Below, piece by piece: positions 18,765 through 26,745 of a stretch of 64,000 nucleotides of DNA. The stretch is taken from the NCBI RefSeq assembly GCF_002811765.1, contig NZ_NPDR01000001.1, positions 992,001 through 1,056,000 of the forward strand. The letters are read 5' to 3'. This DNA is from Leptospira saintgironsiae. Its GTDB lineage: Bacteria > Spirochaetota > Leptospiria > Leptospirales > Leptospiraceae. The notes below the pieces were generated by a model. It did no database searches. It was not told where the DNA came from and saw only the letters and a list, made by a program, of their open reading frames with translations. Each line of letters begins with the position of its first letter. Position 1 is the first letter of the stretch. The translations under genes and the position numbers were made by a program.

Positions 18765-19709
18765 CTATCTTTCTTGTAGTATCTTTCTAGAAAGAGTCTC
18801 GTCCTTCTTCAATTGAGAGATTAAAGCATCTACTCCAGGGAATTTGATCTCTTCTCTGATCTTTTTGGTAAAAATAACGTTAACCTTCTTCCCATAGATA
18901 TCATCAGAAAAATCGAATATATGGCTTTCTAATGTGACTGTTTGGTCACCAAAAGTAGGATTATTTCCTATATTGATCATAGAAGGGTAGGTTTTACCTT
19001 CTACCTCGGTTCTTCCCGCATAAACTCCTACTCCAGGAAGTATCAACTCGGGCAAAGGTTGCACATTAGCAGTAGGAAATCCGATTGTTCTTCCTCTTTG
19101 GTGTCCTTGTACAACTGTTCCTGTAACTGAGAATTCTCTTCCAAGACATTCTTCTGCTTCTTCTACCTTACCTTCTCTTAATAAGGAGCGGATATAGGAG
19201 CTAGAAAGTTTTGTAGTGCCAAGAAATACAGGATCTAATTTTTCCAAATCGTATCCGTATTCGGAAGAGTATTGTTTGAGAAGTTCATAATCTCCTCTTC
19301 TACCTTTTCCGAAACAATGATTGAATCCGATCAGAATGGATTTTGCTCCTAGTTCATTGATTAGTATTTCTTTAAGGAAGGTTTCTGCCTCTATTTGGGC
19401 GAATTCAAGTGTGAACGGGACAACGACTAGCCAGTCAATCCCATAAGATTCTATTAAATTTTCTTTATCTGCTTGGGTGGTGATCCCTCCCAGGTCCTTG
19501 TCTTTTCCCAAAACTAGAGCAGGGTTAGGATGGTATGTGACTACGCAGGAAGGGAGACCTTTTTCCAGGGAAATTTCCTTGGTTCTTTCTAAAAGAGCCT
19601 GGTGGCCCAGATGGATCCCGTCAAAATTCCCTAAAGTTACGACTGTGGAAGTCTTTAGGTTGCTTTTTAAGTTCTCCAGACTTCTAAGAATTTTCAAGTT
19701 TCTCTCCAA
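18765..19709 (-). CDS. ribF: Bifunctional riboflavin kinase / FAD synthetase
   Basis: 314 residues. It phosphorylates riboflavin to FMN and adenylates FMN to FAD. The N-terminal nucleotidyltransferase domain has VTLGNFDGIHLGHQALL near residue 24 and the later SSSYIRSLL motif. The C-terminal riboflavin kinase domain starts near residue 185 with GTVVQGHQRGRTIGFPTANV. No FMN riboswitch is visible upstream, where only 23 bases separate it from the divergent gene, so promoters of both genes must overlap coding sequence. Confidence 0.96.
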   Translation of the reverse strand: MERNLKILRSLENLKSNLKTSTVVTLGNFDGIHLGHQALLERTKEISLEKGLPSCVVTYHPNPALVLGKDKDLGGITTQADKENLIESYGIDWLVVVPFTLEFAQIEAETFLKEILINELGAKSILIGFNHCFGKGRRGDYELLKQYSSEYGYDLEKLDPVFLGTTKLSSSYIRSLLREGKVEEAEECLGREFSVTGTVVQGHQRGRTIGFPTANVQPLPELILPGVGVYAGRTEVEGKTYPSMINIGNNPTFGDQTVTLESHIFDFSDDIYGKKVNVIFTKKIREEIKFPGVDALISQLKKDETLSRKILQER

Positions 19710-19732
19710 AGGACGGTCGATATTCTAAAAAG

Positions 19733-20356
19733 ATGGACTGGCGCCGAATTGCAATTCTCTTATTCTTAATTCTTGCCGCTGCCGGACAGGGTCCGATCAG
19801 TCAGGAAAATCGGAAAACGAAAAATTTTGAGAATTTCTCCAAACCGATGGGGGGAGAAAACTATATTTCCGAGGATTATAAAACCTTCCCCGAACTTTCC
19901 ATTTGGGCCTATCATAATGGTCTGAAATTAGCTCCGGACAGAAAGGATCCCGCTCCAGGCGCCGGAACAGGTCGGCTATTCGACAACCAATGTAGAATGG
20001 TCCCAGAAACTGGGTTGGATATCCTACTCATCGCAGACTCGAACAGAAAAGACATCATCTACGTTTATTTTGATCTCACACTATTTTCTAAGACGGAAAA
20101 TGCAGCGATTTTGCCAGATAGGGAGCTAAGGATTTCTGCAAATGGGATCTTGAAGAGAACGATCCGCTTTCCGGATGCAAACCTATACTCCAAGTCTATT
20201 TACGCGGTAACTCCTCCTGTTTATATCACAGTGGATCCATCTGAGTTGAGAGAAGGTAGACTGAATTTAAATCTTACGCCACTTGCCGGCGAAAAGGGAA
20301 GGTTTTGGGGAGTTTGGGACGCGTTTTTGTCCTACACCGCCCCGGAATATCCTTAA
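19733..20356 (+). CDS. Hypothetical exported protein, 207 aa
   Basis: Not a recognised family. The N-terminus (MDWRRIAILLFLILAAAGQGP) is a signal sequence or anchor without a lipobox Cys. The mature part is predicted mainly beta, with a single Cys, repeated Pro/Tyr-rich strands and a WGVWDAFLSYTAPEYP tail, so a periplasmic beta-sandwich is likely. The start follows a weak AAAAAG site. Divergent from ribF and convergent with the STAS gene. Confidence 0.7.
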   Translation: MDWRRIAILLFLILAAAGQGPISQENRKTKNFENFSKPMGGENYISEDYKTFPELSIWAYHNGLKLAPDRKDPAPGAGTGRLFDNQCRMVPETGLDILLIADSNRKDIIYVYFDLTLFSKTENAAILPDRELRISANGILKRTIRFPDANLYSKSIYAVTPPVYITVDPSELREGRLNLNLTPLAGEKGRFWGVWDAFLSYTAPEYP

Positions 20357-20359
20357 AGA

Positions 20360-20692
20360 TCAGGGAAACTGGCTTATGAACTCTGACTCTGAAAGAGTTT
20401 GGAAATAAGAAGTTAGTCCTGCTACTTTGAAAACTTTTTCGATCGCAGGCTTCATGTTCGCGATGAAAAATTTTCCGCTCAATTCTTGGACATAATTCAG
20501 TTGTTTAATTAGCATCCCGATCCCAGAGGAATCGATATAGTTTAACTTTTCCAGATTGATCACAACGTTATTGTTATTTCGGTCAATGTTCTGTTCGAAA
20601 AAGTTTTTGAGATCTATGGACGTATAGATGTCCAGGCTCCCGGAGAGGCTGATTATATTTGTTTCGCTGGATTTTCTAATGCTGATTTCCAT
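20360..20692 (-). CDS. STAS-domain anti-sigma factor antagonist
   Basis: 110 residues, one STAS domain (SpoIIAA/RsbV type). The phosphorylatable serine lies in NYIDSSGIGMLIK (Ser55/Ser56), preceded by the usual beta strand NVVINLEKL. When unphosphorylated, such proteins bind an anti-sigma kinase and free its partner; a PP2C phosphatase reactivates them. Two PP2C phosphatases lie 2-6 kb to the left and an RsbW-like kinase lies at 45747. No kinase gene is adjacent, so pairing is inferred from the family. Confidence 0.93.
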   Translation of the reverse strand: MEISIRKSSETNIISLSGSLDIYTSIDLKNFFEQNIDRNNNNVVINLEKLNYIDSSGIGMLIKQLNYVQELSGKFFIANMKPAIEKVFKVAGLTSYFQTLSESEFISQFP

Positions 20693-20710
20693 AACCGTCC
20701 CTTCCCTTTT

Positions 20711-20808
20711 CGTAGAATCCGGCCGGAATTCAACGAATTTTTAGGAAAAATCCGGGCTTTTTGACGGAATGGACGACACTAATTATAGGAAATCGTCCGG
20801 ACTCTACG
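20711..20808. promoter_or_regulatory. Divergent control region with a mirrored 12-bp element
   Basis: CGTAGAATCCGG (20711-20722) and CCGGACTCTACG (20797-20808) are complementary at 11 of 12 bases. Each therefore presents the same CCGGAYTCTACG element just upstream of its own start codon: STAS to the left, an exported protein to the right. A 10-bp palindrome TCCGGCCGGA (20718-20727) overlaps the left copy. Confidence 0.45.
20761..20789 (+). promoter_or_regulatory. Candidate promoter of the exported protein at 20810
   Basis: TTGACG (20761-20766), exactly 17 bases, then TATAGG (20784-20789). Transcription would start near 20797, leaving a leader of only about 13 bases without a Shine-Dalgarno. 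Confidence 0.5.
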
Positions 20809-20809
20809 A

Positions 20810-21502
20810 ATGAAGAAACCATTCATCTTACTTCTTTTGATCTGCTTATTCAGTTGGGAAATATTTTCCCAAGACTTTGAGAAGGACGGTCAGATCAAAA
20901 TTCTTCCTTACGAACCTTTACAGGTCCGTGACATAGAAGGACTGACCAAAGATATCAAAGACTTTCATAAAAGAATAGAAGATATGCTCCCTTTCCTTAG
21001 TAGAAGGAAAAAAATTATTGATAATGAGTATTTCCAGTTTGTTCCCGCGATGGAAACTTTCAATTTTCCAGTTAGAGACAGGTTTTTAGTAGATAAAAAG
21101 TTTTATCTAAAAGTTTCAGGGGGAGAAGGTTCCCTAAAACTGGATGGGGTTCGCTTTATCACTCGAAAGTCACTGGTTACTAAACTCAGACCAGTGAACG
21201 ATGAGATCGGAGAATTAAAAAACGAGAAGGTTGCAGCTTCTGATCCTTCCAATATTGTTTTAGTTGTAAAAAGAAAAACGGATGCCGGAACGAAAGAAGA
21301 GGTGTATAGTCTCGGAAACATCAGGAGTCCGAACCAAAGAGTCAAGTTTGTTCGTTCTTATAGAGACAATCTTGCGGAAGTGGTCCAAGCTATTGACAAG
21401 TATGTGGAAGGAACAATCCGTGCAGACAAGAAGGATGTGGACACCATGCTTGATGGATTGGAAAACGGTGGTTCCTTCCAAGAATATAATTCGAATCGTT
21501 AA
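20810..21502 (+). CDS. Hypothetical exported protein, 230 aa
   Basis: No known domain recognised. The signal peptide is clear (MKKPFILLLLICLFSWEIFSQD), probably cleaved near residue 20. The mature protein is highly charged. A central part (about 90-175) reads as alternating strands (FYLKVSGGEGSLKLDGVRF), with a helical C-terminal third. No Shine-Dalgarno precedes the ATG, in keeping with the very short leader predicted from its promoter. The DnaJ-domain gene follows after 27 bases and may be co-transcribed. Confidence 0.75.
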   Translation: MKKPFILLLLICLFSWEIFSQDFEKDGQIKILPYEPLQVRDIEGLTKDIKDFHKRIEDMLPFLSRRKKIIDNEYFQFVPAMETFNFPVRDRFLVDKKFYLKVSGGEGSLKLDGVRFITRKSLVTKLRPVNDEIGELKNEKVAASDPSNIVLVVKRKTDAGTKEEVYSLGNIRSPNQRVKFVRSYRDNLAEVVQAIDKYVEGTIRADKKDVDTMLDGLENGGSFQEYNSNR

Positions 21503-21529
21503 ACTAGTTATAGAGTCTAAAATTTTACC

Positions 21530-22198
21530 ATGAGTTCGGCCTGGACAGATCATTATCGAGTTCTGGGCCTGAGTTTCGATGCCAGCCCGGATTCTATCAA
21601 ACATAGATATAGAGAACTCGCTAAAATTTTCCATCCTGATAATAGGCTTACTGGTTCTAAGCCTGTGTTCTTAAAAGTATTGGAATCTTATCAGATACTT
21701 TCTAAACCGGAAGAACGTTCTCGTTTCGACCAAGAATTTAAGATCCGTAAACGACAAGAACATGCAAAAAATGGAATTCATCTGATCCCACCTTCCAGGA
21801 TCTTATTCGCTACCCAAGCGGTTGAATTTGCAAGAAGGGGCCTTCTTCGTGCCGGAATGAGAAGCAGGGATCGCAAAAAATACACGGGCATCTATCATGA
21901 TATTCGGATCTGTCTTAAACCGGAAGAGCTATTGGGTAGAATATTCGCAGCAATTCCTTTGGTAGTCAGATCCATTTGTCCAGAATGCAGAGGTTCTGAT
22001 TTGAACTGCGCTTCCTGCGGAGGAAAGGGATCTTATAAAAGTTATAGATACCTAAAATGGAGCCCTGAACCAGGTACATTGGTGCCAGGAAGGATCTATA
22101 CCTTGGACCTATCCGGGTTTCGCCCCGACGTATTTACTCATTTCAAGAAAAGGATCTTAAAAGTTAAAATTGAACTCTTCCAGGGTCAAAAAAAATAG
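21530..22198 (+). CDS. J-domain protein with CxxC zinc motif
   Basis: 222 residues. The J domain spans about residues 6-70 and includes the Hsp70-stimulating HPD triad at 35-37 (KIFHPDNRL). The middle is basic. Near residues 147-170 there is a small Cys cluster (CPECRGSDLNCASCGGKG), a shortened version of the DnaJ zinc finger, so this is neither a full DnaJ nor a bare J protein. It probably directs DnaK to a specific client. The next gene, manA, starts 6 bases after its stop. Confidence 0.88.
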   Translation: MSSAWTDHYRVLGLSFDASPDSIKHRYRELAKIFHPDNRLTGSKPVFLKVLESYQILSKPEERSRFDQEFKIRKRQEHAKNGIHLIPPSRILFATQAVEFARRGLLRAGMRSRDRKKYTGIYHDIRICLKPEELLGRIFAAIPLVVRSICPECRGSDLNCASCGGKGSYKSYRYLKWSPEPGTLVPGRIYTLDLSGFRPDVFTHFKKRILKVKIELFQGQKK

Positions 22199-22204
22199 GC
22201 ATAT

Positions 22205-23191
22205 ATGCAGAAGGTTTTAAAATTCGAGCCCATCTATAAGGAAAAAGTCTGGGGCGGTAGAAAATTAGAAACCGTATTGGGACGAGGTATTCCTTCAGGG
22301 GATATTGGTGAATCCTGGGAGATTTCGGATTACGGTTCAGATCTTTCCAAAATTACAAACGGAGAATGTTCCGGAAAAACTTTTAGAGAAGTATATACTT
22401 CCAATTATGAGTCGGTGCTCGGAAAACCTTTTAAAGGACAGAGCTTTCCCTTATTGATCAAACTGATAGATGCTAAAGAAAAATTATCCGTACAAGTCCA
22501 TCCGGACGATGCATATGCGGAGAAGTTTGATCCTGAAAGTGCAGGCAAAAAAGAGGCTTGGACAGTTTTACAAGCAGATAAAGGTTCCAAACTAGTTTGT
22601 GGATTTTCTAAACAAACAAATAAAGAAGAATTTTCAGAATACGTACAAACAAACAGAGTAGAAGAAATTTTAAACGAAGTAGAAGTAAAAGAGTTAGATT
22701 CTTTTCTTCTCAATCCCGGAAGAATTCACGCGATCGGCGGCGGTATTCTTTTGATGGAAGTCCAACAATCTTCTGATTCTACTTATAGAGTGTATGATTA
22801 TGGAAGACCAAGAGAGTTACATCTTAAAAAAGCATTGGACGTTTTGGATTTTTCTTCTGCGGATCCTCAAGACAGATTGAGTCCTAAACAAATTGATTCT
22901 TTTGAATTCTCTCGTTCTGTTTTAACTGCAAATGACAAATTCAGAATGGAAATTTTAGAAATTGATTCTAAGAAGAAATTTTCTCTTCCTTCTTTTTCTT
23001 CAGAACCTGTGTTCCATGTTTTGATGGTACTAAGTGGAGAATGTAAATTAGAAGATCTGGATCTGAAAACTGGAGATACTGTTTTAGTAACTGCTTCTGG
23101 GATCAAAGACGGAGTTTTTTGCGAATCCAAATCTTCTTTCTTACGTTTGGCCTGGTCCGGTCCAGGTTCTGATTGGATCCAATATTCTTAA
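22205..23191 (+). CDS. manA: Mannose-6-phosphate isomerase, class I
   Basis: 328 residues, zinc-dependent cupin enzyme that interconverts mannose-6-phosphate and fructose-6-phosphate, supplying mannose for surface polysaccharides. Family features: KVWGGRKLETVLGR near residue 15, the metal-binding VQVHPDDAYAEK with its Gln and His near residue 97, and LNPGRIHAIGGGILLMEVQQ near 176. It is close to the short Bacillus-type ManA in length. The HNH nuclease gene starts 3 bases after its stop, forming a tight cluster with the J protein. Confidence 0.95.
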   Translation: MQKVLKFEPIYKEKVWGGRKLETVLGRGIPSGDIGESWEISDYGSDLSKITNGECSGKTFREVYTSNYESVLGKPFKGQSFPLLIKLIDAKEKLSVQVHPDDAYAEKFDPESAGKKEAWTVLQADKGSKLVCGFSKQTNKEEFSEYVQTNRVEEILNEVEVKELDSFLLNPGRIHAIGGGILLMEVQQSSDSTYRVYDYGRPRELHLKKALDVLDFSSADPQDRLSPKQIDSFEFSRSVLTANDKFRMEILEIDSKKKFSLPSFSSEPVFHVLMVLSGECKLEDLDLKTGDTVLVTASGIKDGVFCESKSSFLRLAWSGPGSDWIQYS

Positions 23192-23194
23192 ATC

Positions 23195-23485
23195 ATGAAT
23201 GGACCAGGAGAATATTCGGAAGAGCCGCTTCTTTGGGTAAGCGAATCCGAGATCAAAAAACAAAGACAGATCGCAAAGGAATTACGTAAAACTCCTTGGT
23301 GGAGAAAGAAAAAAGCGGACGGCATCTGTCATTATTGTGGTAAAAAATTTCCACCTGATGATCTCACAATGGATCATCTAATTCCTTTAGCAAAAGGTGG
23401 AAAGTCTATCAAAGCAAATCTGGTTCCTGCTTGCAAAGACTGCAATAATTCCAAAAAGAATAAACTTCCTTTCGAAGAATTCTGA
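23195..23485 (+). CDS. Small HNH endonuclease-family protein
   Basis: 96 residues. A short charged N-terminus precedes a complete HNH module: CHYCGKK (Cys45, Cys48), MDHLIPLAKGG with the Asp60-His61 pair, the central Asn of KANLVPAC, and CKDCNNSKKN (Cys80, Cys83). The fold cuts nucleic acid using one metal ion, with zinc held by the four cysteines. It is a stand-alone HNH with no phage or restriction gene near it. The start lies 3 bases after manA, so co-translation is likely. The biological target is unknown. Confidence 0.85.
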   Translation: MNGPGEYSEEPLLWVSESEIKKQRQIAKELRKTPWWRKKKADGICHYCGKKFPPDDLTMDHLIPLAKGGKSIKANLVPACKDCNNSKKNKLPFEEF

Positions 23486-23494
23486 TCTTCTATT

Positions 23495-23707
23495 TTACCA
23501 ACAATGTGTATGGTATACTGCTTCTAAAAGATATAGATCACATACTGTCTTATTACTCTGATCCGCCAAACAAGCAGTCTGCAATATTTCTGCAGTCTTT
23601 TTATCGCTTGGAGTTGCCCTTCCACAATCCTGTTTTCCCCCTGAATTACAATTGGAAGATGCGAACAGTATAAATGAGATAAAAGTGAAGAGAAATATAT
23701 TACGCAT
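23495..23707 (-). CDS. Small putative lipoprotein, 70 aa
   Basis: The start is placed at the ATG at 23707 because the next residues form a lipoprotein signal (MRNIFLFTFISFILFASSNCNS), with Cys20 as the lipid acceptor. The longer frame would add 14 residues that overlap the kinase gene. The mature part has about 50 residues with four more Cys (DCGRA, TACLAD, VCDLY, HCW), likely disulfide-bonded in the envelope. It starts 11 bases after the hybrid kinase stop, so it is probably the last gene of that transcript. The function is unknown. Confidence 0.65.
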   Translation of the reverse strand: MRNIFLFTFISFILFASSNCNSGGKQDCGRATPSDKKTAEILQTACLADQSNKTVCDLYLLEAVYHTHCW

Positions 23708-23717
23708 TTTGAATGAA

Positions 23718-26204
23718 TTAACCCGCAGGTTTAGGCCTGCTTTGCACATATCTTTCTAAAAACAGGATCCAATCCCTTTTGAGAGAAGGTTTTTTAAGAT
23801 AAGAATCAAATCCTGAATTTTCGAAAAATTCTTCTGAACCTGGTAAAGCATGAGCAGTCCAAGCCACAAGATAAGGAGGATGAGCGAAAGTTTCCTTAAT
23901 TCTTTTGCAAACTTCTAAACCGCTAATATCTGGAAGATCAATATCTAAAAGTATGATCTCGTAGGTTTCTCTGTCCAATTGGACGATTGCATCTTTTCCC
24001 ATTCCTAAAGAATGTACTTTCATTCCAAGTTTAGTCAAAATATCGGATGCAACCCTTCTGGAAAACTCTTGGTCTTCCACGAGCAAAATTTTGAGAGGAG
24101 GTAGGACGATAGGTGGAGCTGCCTCTTCTTCCAATTCCTGTTTTTCAGGTTCTTCTTGAGAGAATGGAAGTAAGAATGAAAATTTAGATCCTTTTCCTGG
24201 AGAGCTTGTGATACGGATACTTCCCCCCATTAACTCCACTAGTTTTTTGGAAATAGTTAAGCCGAGTCCACTTCCGCCGAATTTTCTAGCAACAGAAGAG
24301 TCTGCTTGTACAAAAGGTTCGAATAATACTGCTGCTTGTTCTTCTGCGATACCGACTCCGTCGTCTTGCACCCAGAATTCTAATACTCGAGAGAAAAGAT
24401 CTTCTCCATAAAAACGAACTCCAAGGCAGACCTTTCCTCCTGAGCCTGTGAACTTGATTGCATTACTCAACAGATTTAAGAGTACTTGTTGGATCCTTCC
24501 TTCATCTCCCAGGAAAATTCCAGGATGGTGTTCCGGATAGGATATATCTACTAAGACTCTTTTTTCTTCCGCTCTTGCTTTTACCATTCTGGCAGCTCTT
24601 TGTAAAACAGCGAATGGATCGAAAGGTAGGATTTCCAACACGAAACGATGGTTTTCTATTTTAGAAAGATCTAATAATTGGTTCACTAAGTGGAGAAGGT
24701 TCTCTCCGGAAGCTTGAATGATCTCCGCGTATTCTTTTTGCTCTTGGGTCAAAGTTGTTTCGGAAAGAAGGTTAGAAGTCCCCAAAAGTCCGTTTAAAGG
24801 AGTTCGGATCTCATGGCTCATGATTGCCAAGAAATCATATCTATATTTTGCTTCCCATTCTGCTTTTTCTTTTGCAGCAGTAAGTTGAACAGTTCTGGAT
24901 TCTACTTTATTTTCCAGTTCCGTTTTTAATTCGTTCAGGTTCTGGTTTGCGATTTGTAGTCCCTTCTCTGCCTCCATAGAAGTTCTCAAAACTCTGGAAA
25001 AGGAGAATGAAAATCCCAAACTATGGAAGAATATGAACAAAAATATCGCTGGAGCCAATATATAATGATTATTTAATACATAATTAGAAGATAGGATATC
25101 GTTTACACCTGCAACGATTATAAAAGAAATTCCGAGCAAGAAAAATCTGGAACCAGGTCTTGCGTGAATGACTGCTCTTGCGCATCCCAATAAAGTGTAA
25201 GCGCCACCTATTAGGATCGTGAATTGGAATGGGAAGAGTAATCTTGCATAATATTCTGCAGGTAATACCAATGTAGGGATTGTGAAAAATAACATTATAA
25301 TCAGAGAGATCCTTTCCGTTTTCGGATGGAAATCCTGTTTGAATGCAGTGGCAGAATAGGACAAAAACCCTGAACAAAGAATATACGTACTCAGATATTC
25401 TAATCTATAACTGATCTCCCAAGGAACCTCAGGGAATACATAATTGAATAATCTATTTCCAGTCAGGAAAAATCTAAATACGGAAGCTAAGGAAAATAGC
25501 GCGAAGTATAATTGGCTTTTTTCTTCTCTTGTTCTTAAAAAAGCCATGATCTGATAGATCGCAAGAACTAACACCGCGGCGGAACTTGCTACGTCCATTG
25601 CTTGGCTATAATGCAATTTTTTTAATATGAGAGAAGGTACTCCGATCTCAGGAGTGAACCAAAGGCCACCGTTGATATGTGCAAAATTGGAAATCTCAAA
25701 ATCCAATCTTTTCAGATTCTGGGGAAGAAGGACTAAAGAGGATTGCAGGAATGGAACAGAAGTCTCAGGAGTTTTTCCTACTTTGCCTACAGTTTCTAAA
25801 AGTTTTCCATCAGCGTAAATTGAGTAAGATGTTCCTAGATCTGGAACTTTTAACATTAACTCAGGACAATTTTCAGGAAGTTGAATATGAAGAGAGTAGG
25901 TCCCGAATCCTTTTCCATTCGGGAATAAAAGTTTTCCGTCTGTTGTAAATTCATTCCAGATCTGAGGAACTGGCGCATAAATCTTCTTTTGGATTCGTTC
26001 TGGCTCAGGCTCCGATGCCAAAAATTTCCCTGGAACCAATTCCCATTCTCCCCTAAGTGAAAGAATCGTTTTGTTTGGATCCCAATTTTTTGTGTTTAGT
26101 TTACCTTCTTCAATTTCTCCGAAGCCATAATCTGCCCTTCCGCAATTCCAAGAGAGTAGAAGGCAGAGAATAAAAATTGGGAAAATTACGCGATTTGAAT
26201 GCAT
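23718..26204 (-). CDS. Hybrid sensor histidine kinase with 7TMR-DISM input and receiver
   Basis: 828 residues. A signal peptide (about 1-22) leads into a periplasmic jelly-roll sensor of the 7TMR-DISM class (LRGEWELVPGKFLA, GFGTYSLHIQLPE; about 45-190). Seven membrane helices (about 200-405) and a coiled coil follow. The kinase core has the phosphoacceptor His in MSHEIRTPLNGLLG and ATPase boxes NLLSNAIKF, DDGVGI and GGSGLGLTISKK. The C-terminal receiver (about 705-820) has VEDQEFS, phospho-Asp in LLDIDLPDISG, and Lys in LKKPSL. Such 7TMR-DISM proteins are thought to sense carbohydrates or other small ligands. No output regulator is adjacent. Confidence 0.93.
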   Translation of the reverse strand: MHSNRVIFPIFILCLLLSWNCGRADYGFGEIEEGKLNTKNWDPNKTILSLRGEWELVPGKFLASEPEPERIQKKIYAPVPQIWNEFTTDGKLLFPNGKGFGTYSLHIQLPENCPELMLKVPDLGTSYSIYADGKLLETVGKVGKTPETSVPFLQSSLVLLPQNLKRLDFEISNFAHINGGLWFTPEIGVPSLILKKLHYSQAMDVASSAAVLVLAIYQIMAFLRTREEKSQLYFALFSLASVFRFFLTGNRLFNYVFPEVPWEISYRLEYLSTYILCSGFLSYSATAFKQDFHPKTERISLIIMLFFTIPTLVLPAEYYARLLFPFQFTILIGGAYTLLGCARAVIHARPGSRFFLLGISFIIVAGVNDILSSNYVLNNHYILAPAIFLFIFFHSLGFSFSFSRVLRTSMEAEKGLQIANQNLNELKTELENKVESRTVQLTAAKEKAEWEAKYRYDFLAIMSHEIRTPLNGLLGTSNLLSETTLTQEQKEYAEIIQASGENLLHLVNQLLDLSKIENHRFVLEILPFDPFAVLQRAARMVKARAEEKRVLVDISYPEHHPGIFLGDEGRIQQVLLNLLSNAIKFTGSGGKVCLGVRFYGEDLFSRVLEFWVQDDGVGIAEEQAAVLFEPFVQADSSVARKFGGSGLGLTISKKLVELMGGSIRITSSPGKGSKFSFLLPFSQEEPEKQELEEEAAPPIVLPPLKILLVEDQEFSRRVASDILTKLGMKVHSLGMGKDAIVQLDRETYEIILLDIDLPDISGLEVCKRIKETFAHPPYLVAWTAHALPGSEEFFENSGFDSYLKKPSLKRDWILFLERYVQSRPKPAG

Positions 26205-26313
26205 AAATGACGGAATTTCATCCTATAAACGACGTATTTTCGAGTTTGTCCACCTTTTACAGCAAAGCCGAATCCTTTTTTGGGCCGATCTTTACAGTAG
26301 GGAAAGACTCAAG

Positions 26314-26652
26314 GTGCTAGAATCTTACGATAAGGAAACCGAATCCACAGAGCATGAGGAGCTAGGTGACGAACTTCTTCACTTGCTGGATGAGGATGGA
26401 AATCCATATTCTTTTATTGTGGGAGAAGTAGTCGAGTTAGACGAGCATCAATATTTTTTACTCATACCTTCCTCCGAAGACGAAACTGATTTTATCAATT
26501 TGGATGTAGGATTTTTGAAGGGAGAAGAAAGTTTCGGATATTTTGCTGTGAAGATAGAAGCAGATGAATTCGGAGAGGATAGATTGGTAGAAGTCACTGA
26601 CTCCAGAGAATTGGAAGATTTATTGTACGAATTGAACTCTGACGTAGTCTAA
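26314..26652 (+). CDS. DUF1292-like acidic protein
   Basis: 112 residues, strongly acidic. The stretch DELLHLLDEDGNPYSFIVGEVVELDEHQYFLLIP matches the pattern of DUF1292 proteins (beta-rich, function unknown), best known in Firmicutes next to ruvX homologues. The start is taken as GTG at 26314, which has a GGGAAAG site upstream. Its neighbour to the left is divergent, 109 bases away. Single gene; no functional inference is possible from context. Confidence 0.75.
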   Translation: MLESYDKETESTEHEELGDELLHLLDEDGNPYSFIVGEVVELDEHQYFLLIPSSEDETDFINLDVGFLKGEESFGYFAVKIEADEFGEDRLVEVTDSRELEDLLYELNSDVV

Positions 26653-26745
26653 TGGGTCCTATGGTTTTGATTTTTGTTTAGAAAATAGTTTTTTTCACAC
26701 AAAAAAAGAAATCGCATAATTTTCAAAGGATTAGAATCTATCGTA

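Noticed and set aside
19690..19740. Possible FMN riboswitch before ribF
   Set aside because: The divergent gap is only 23 bases, too short for the roughly 140-base riboswitch.
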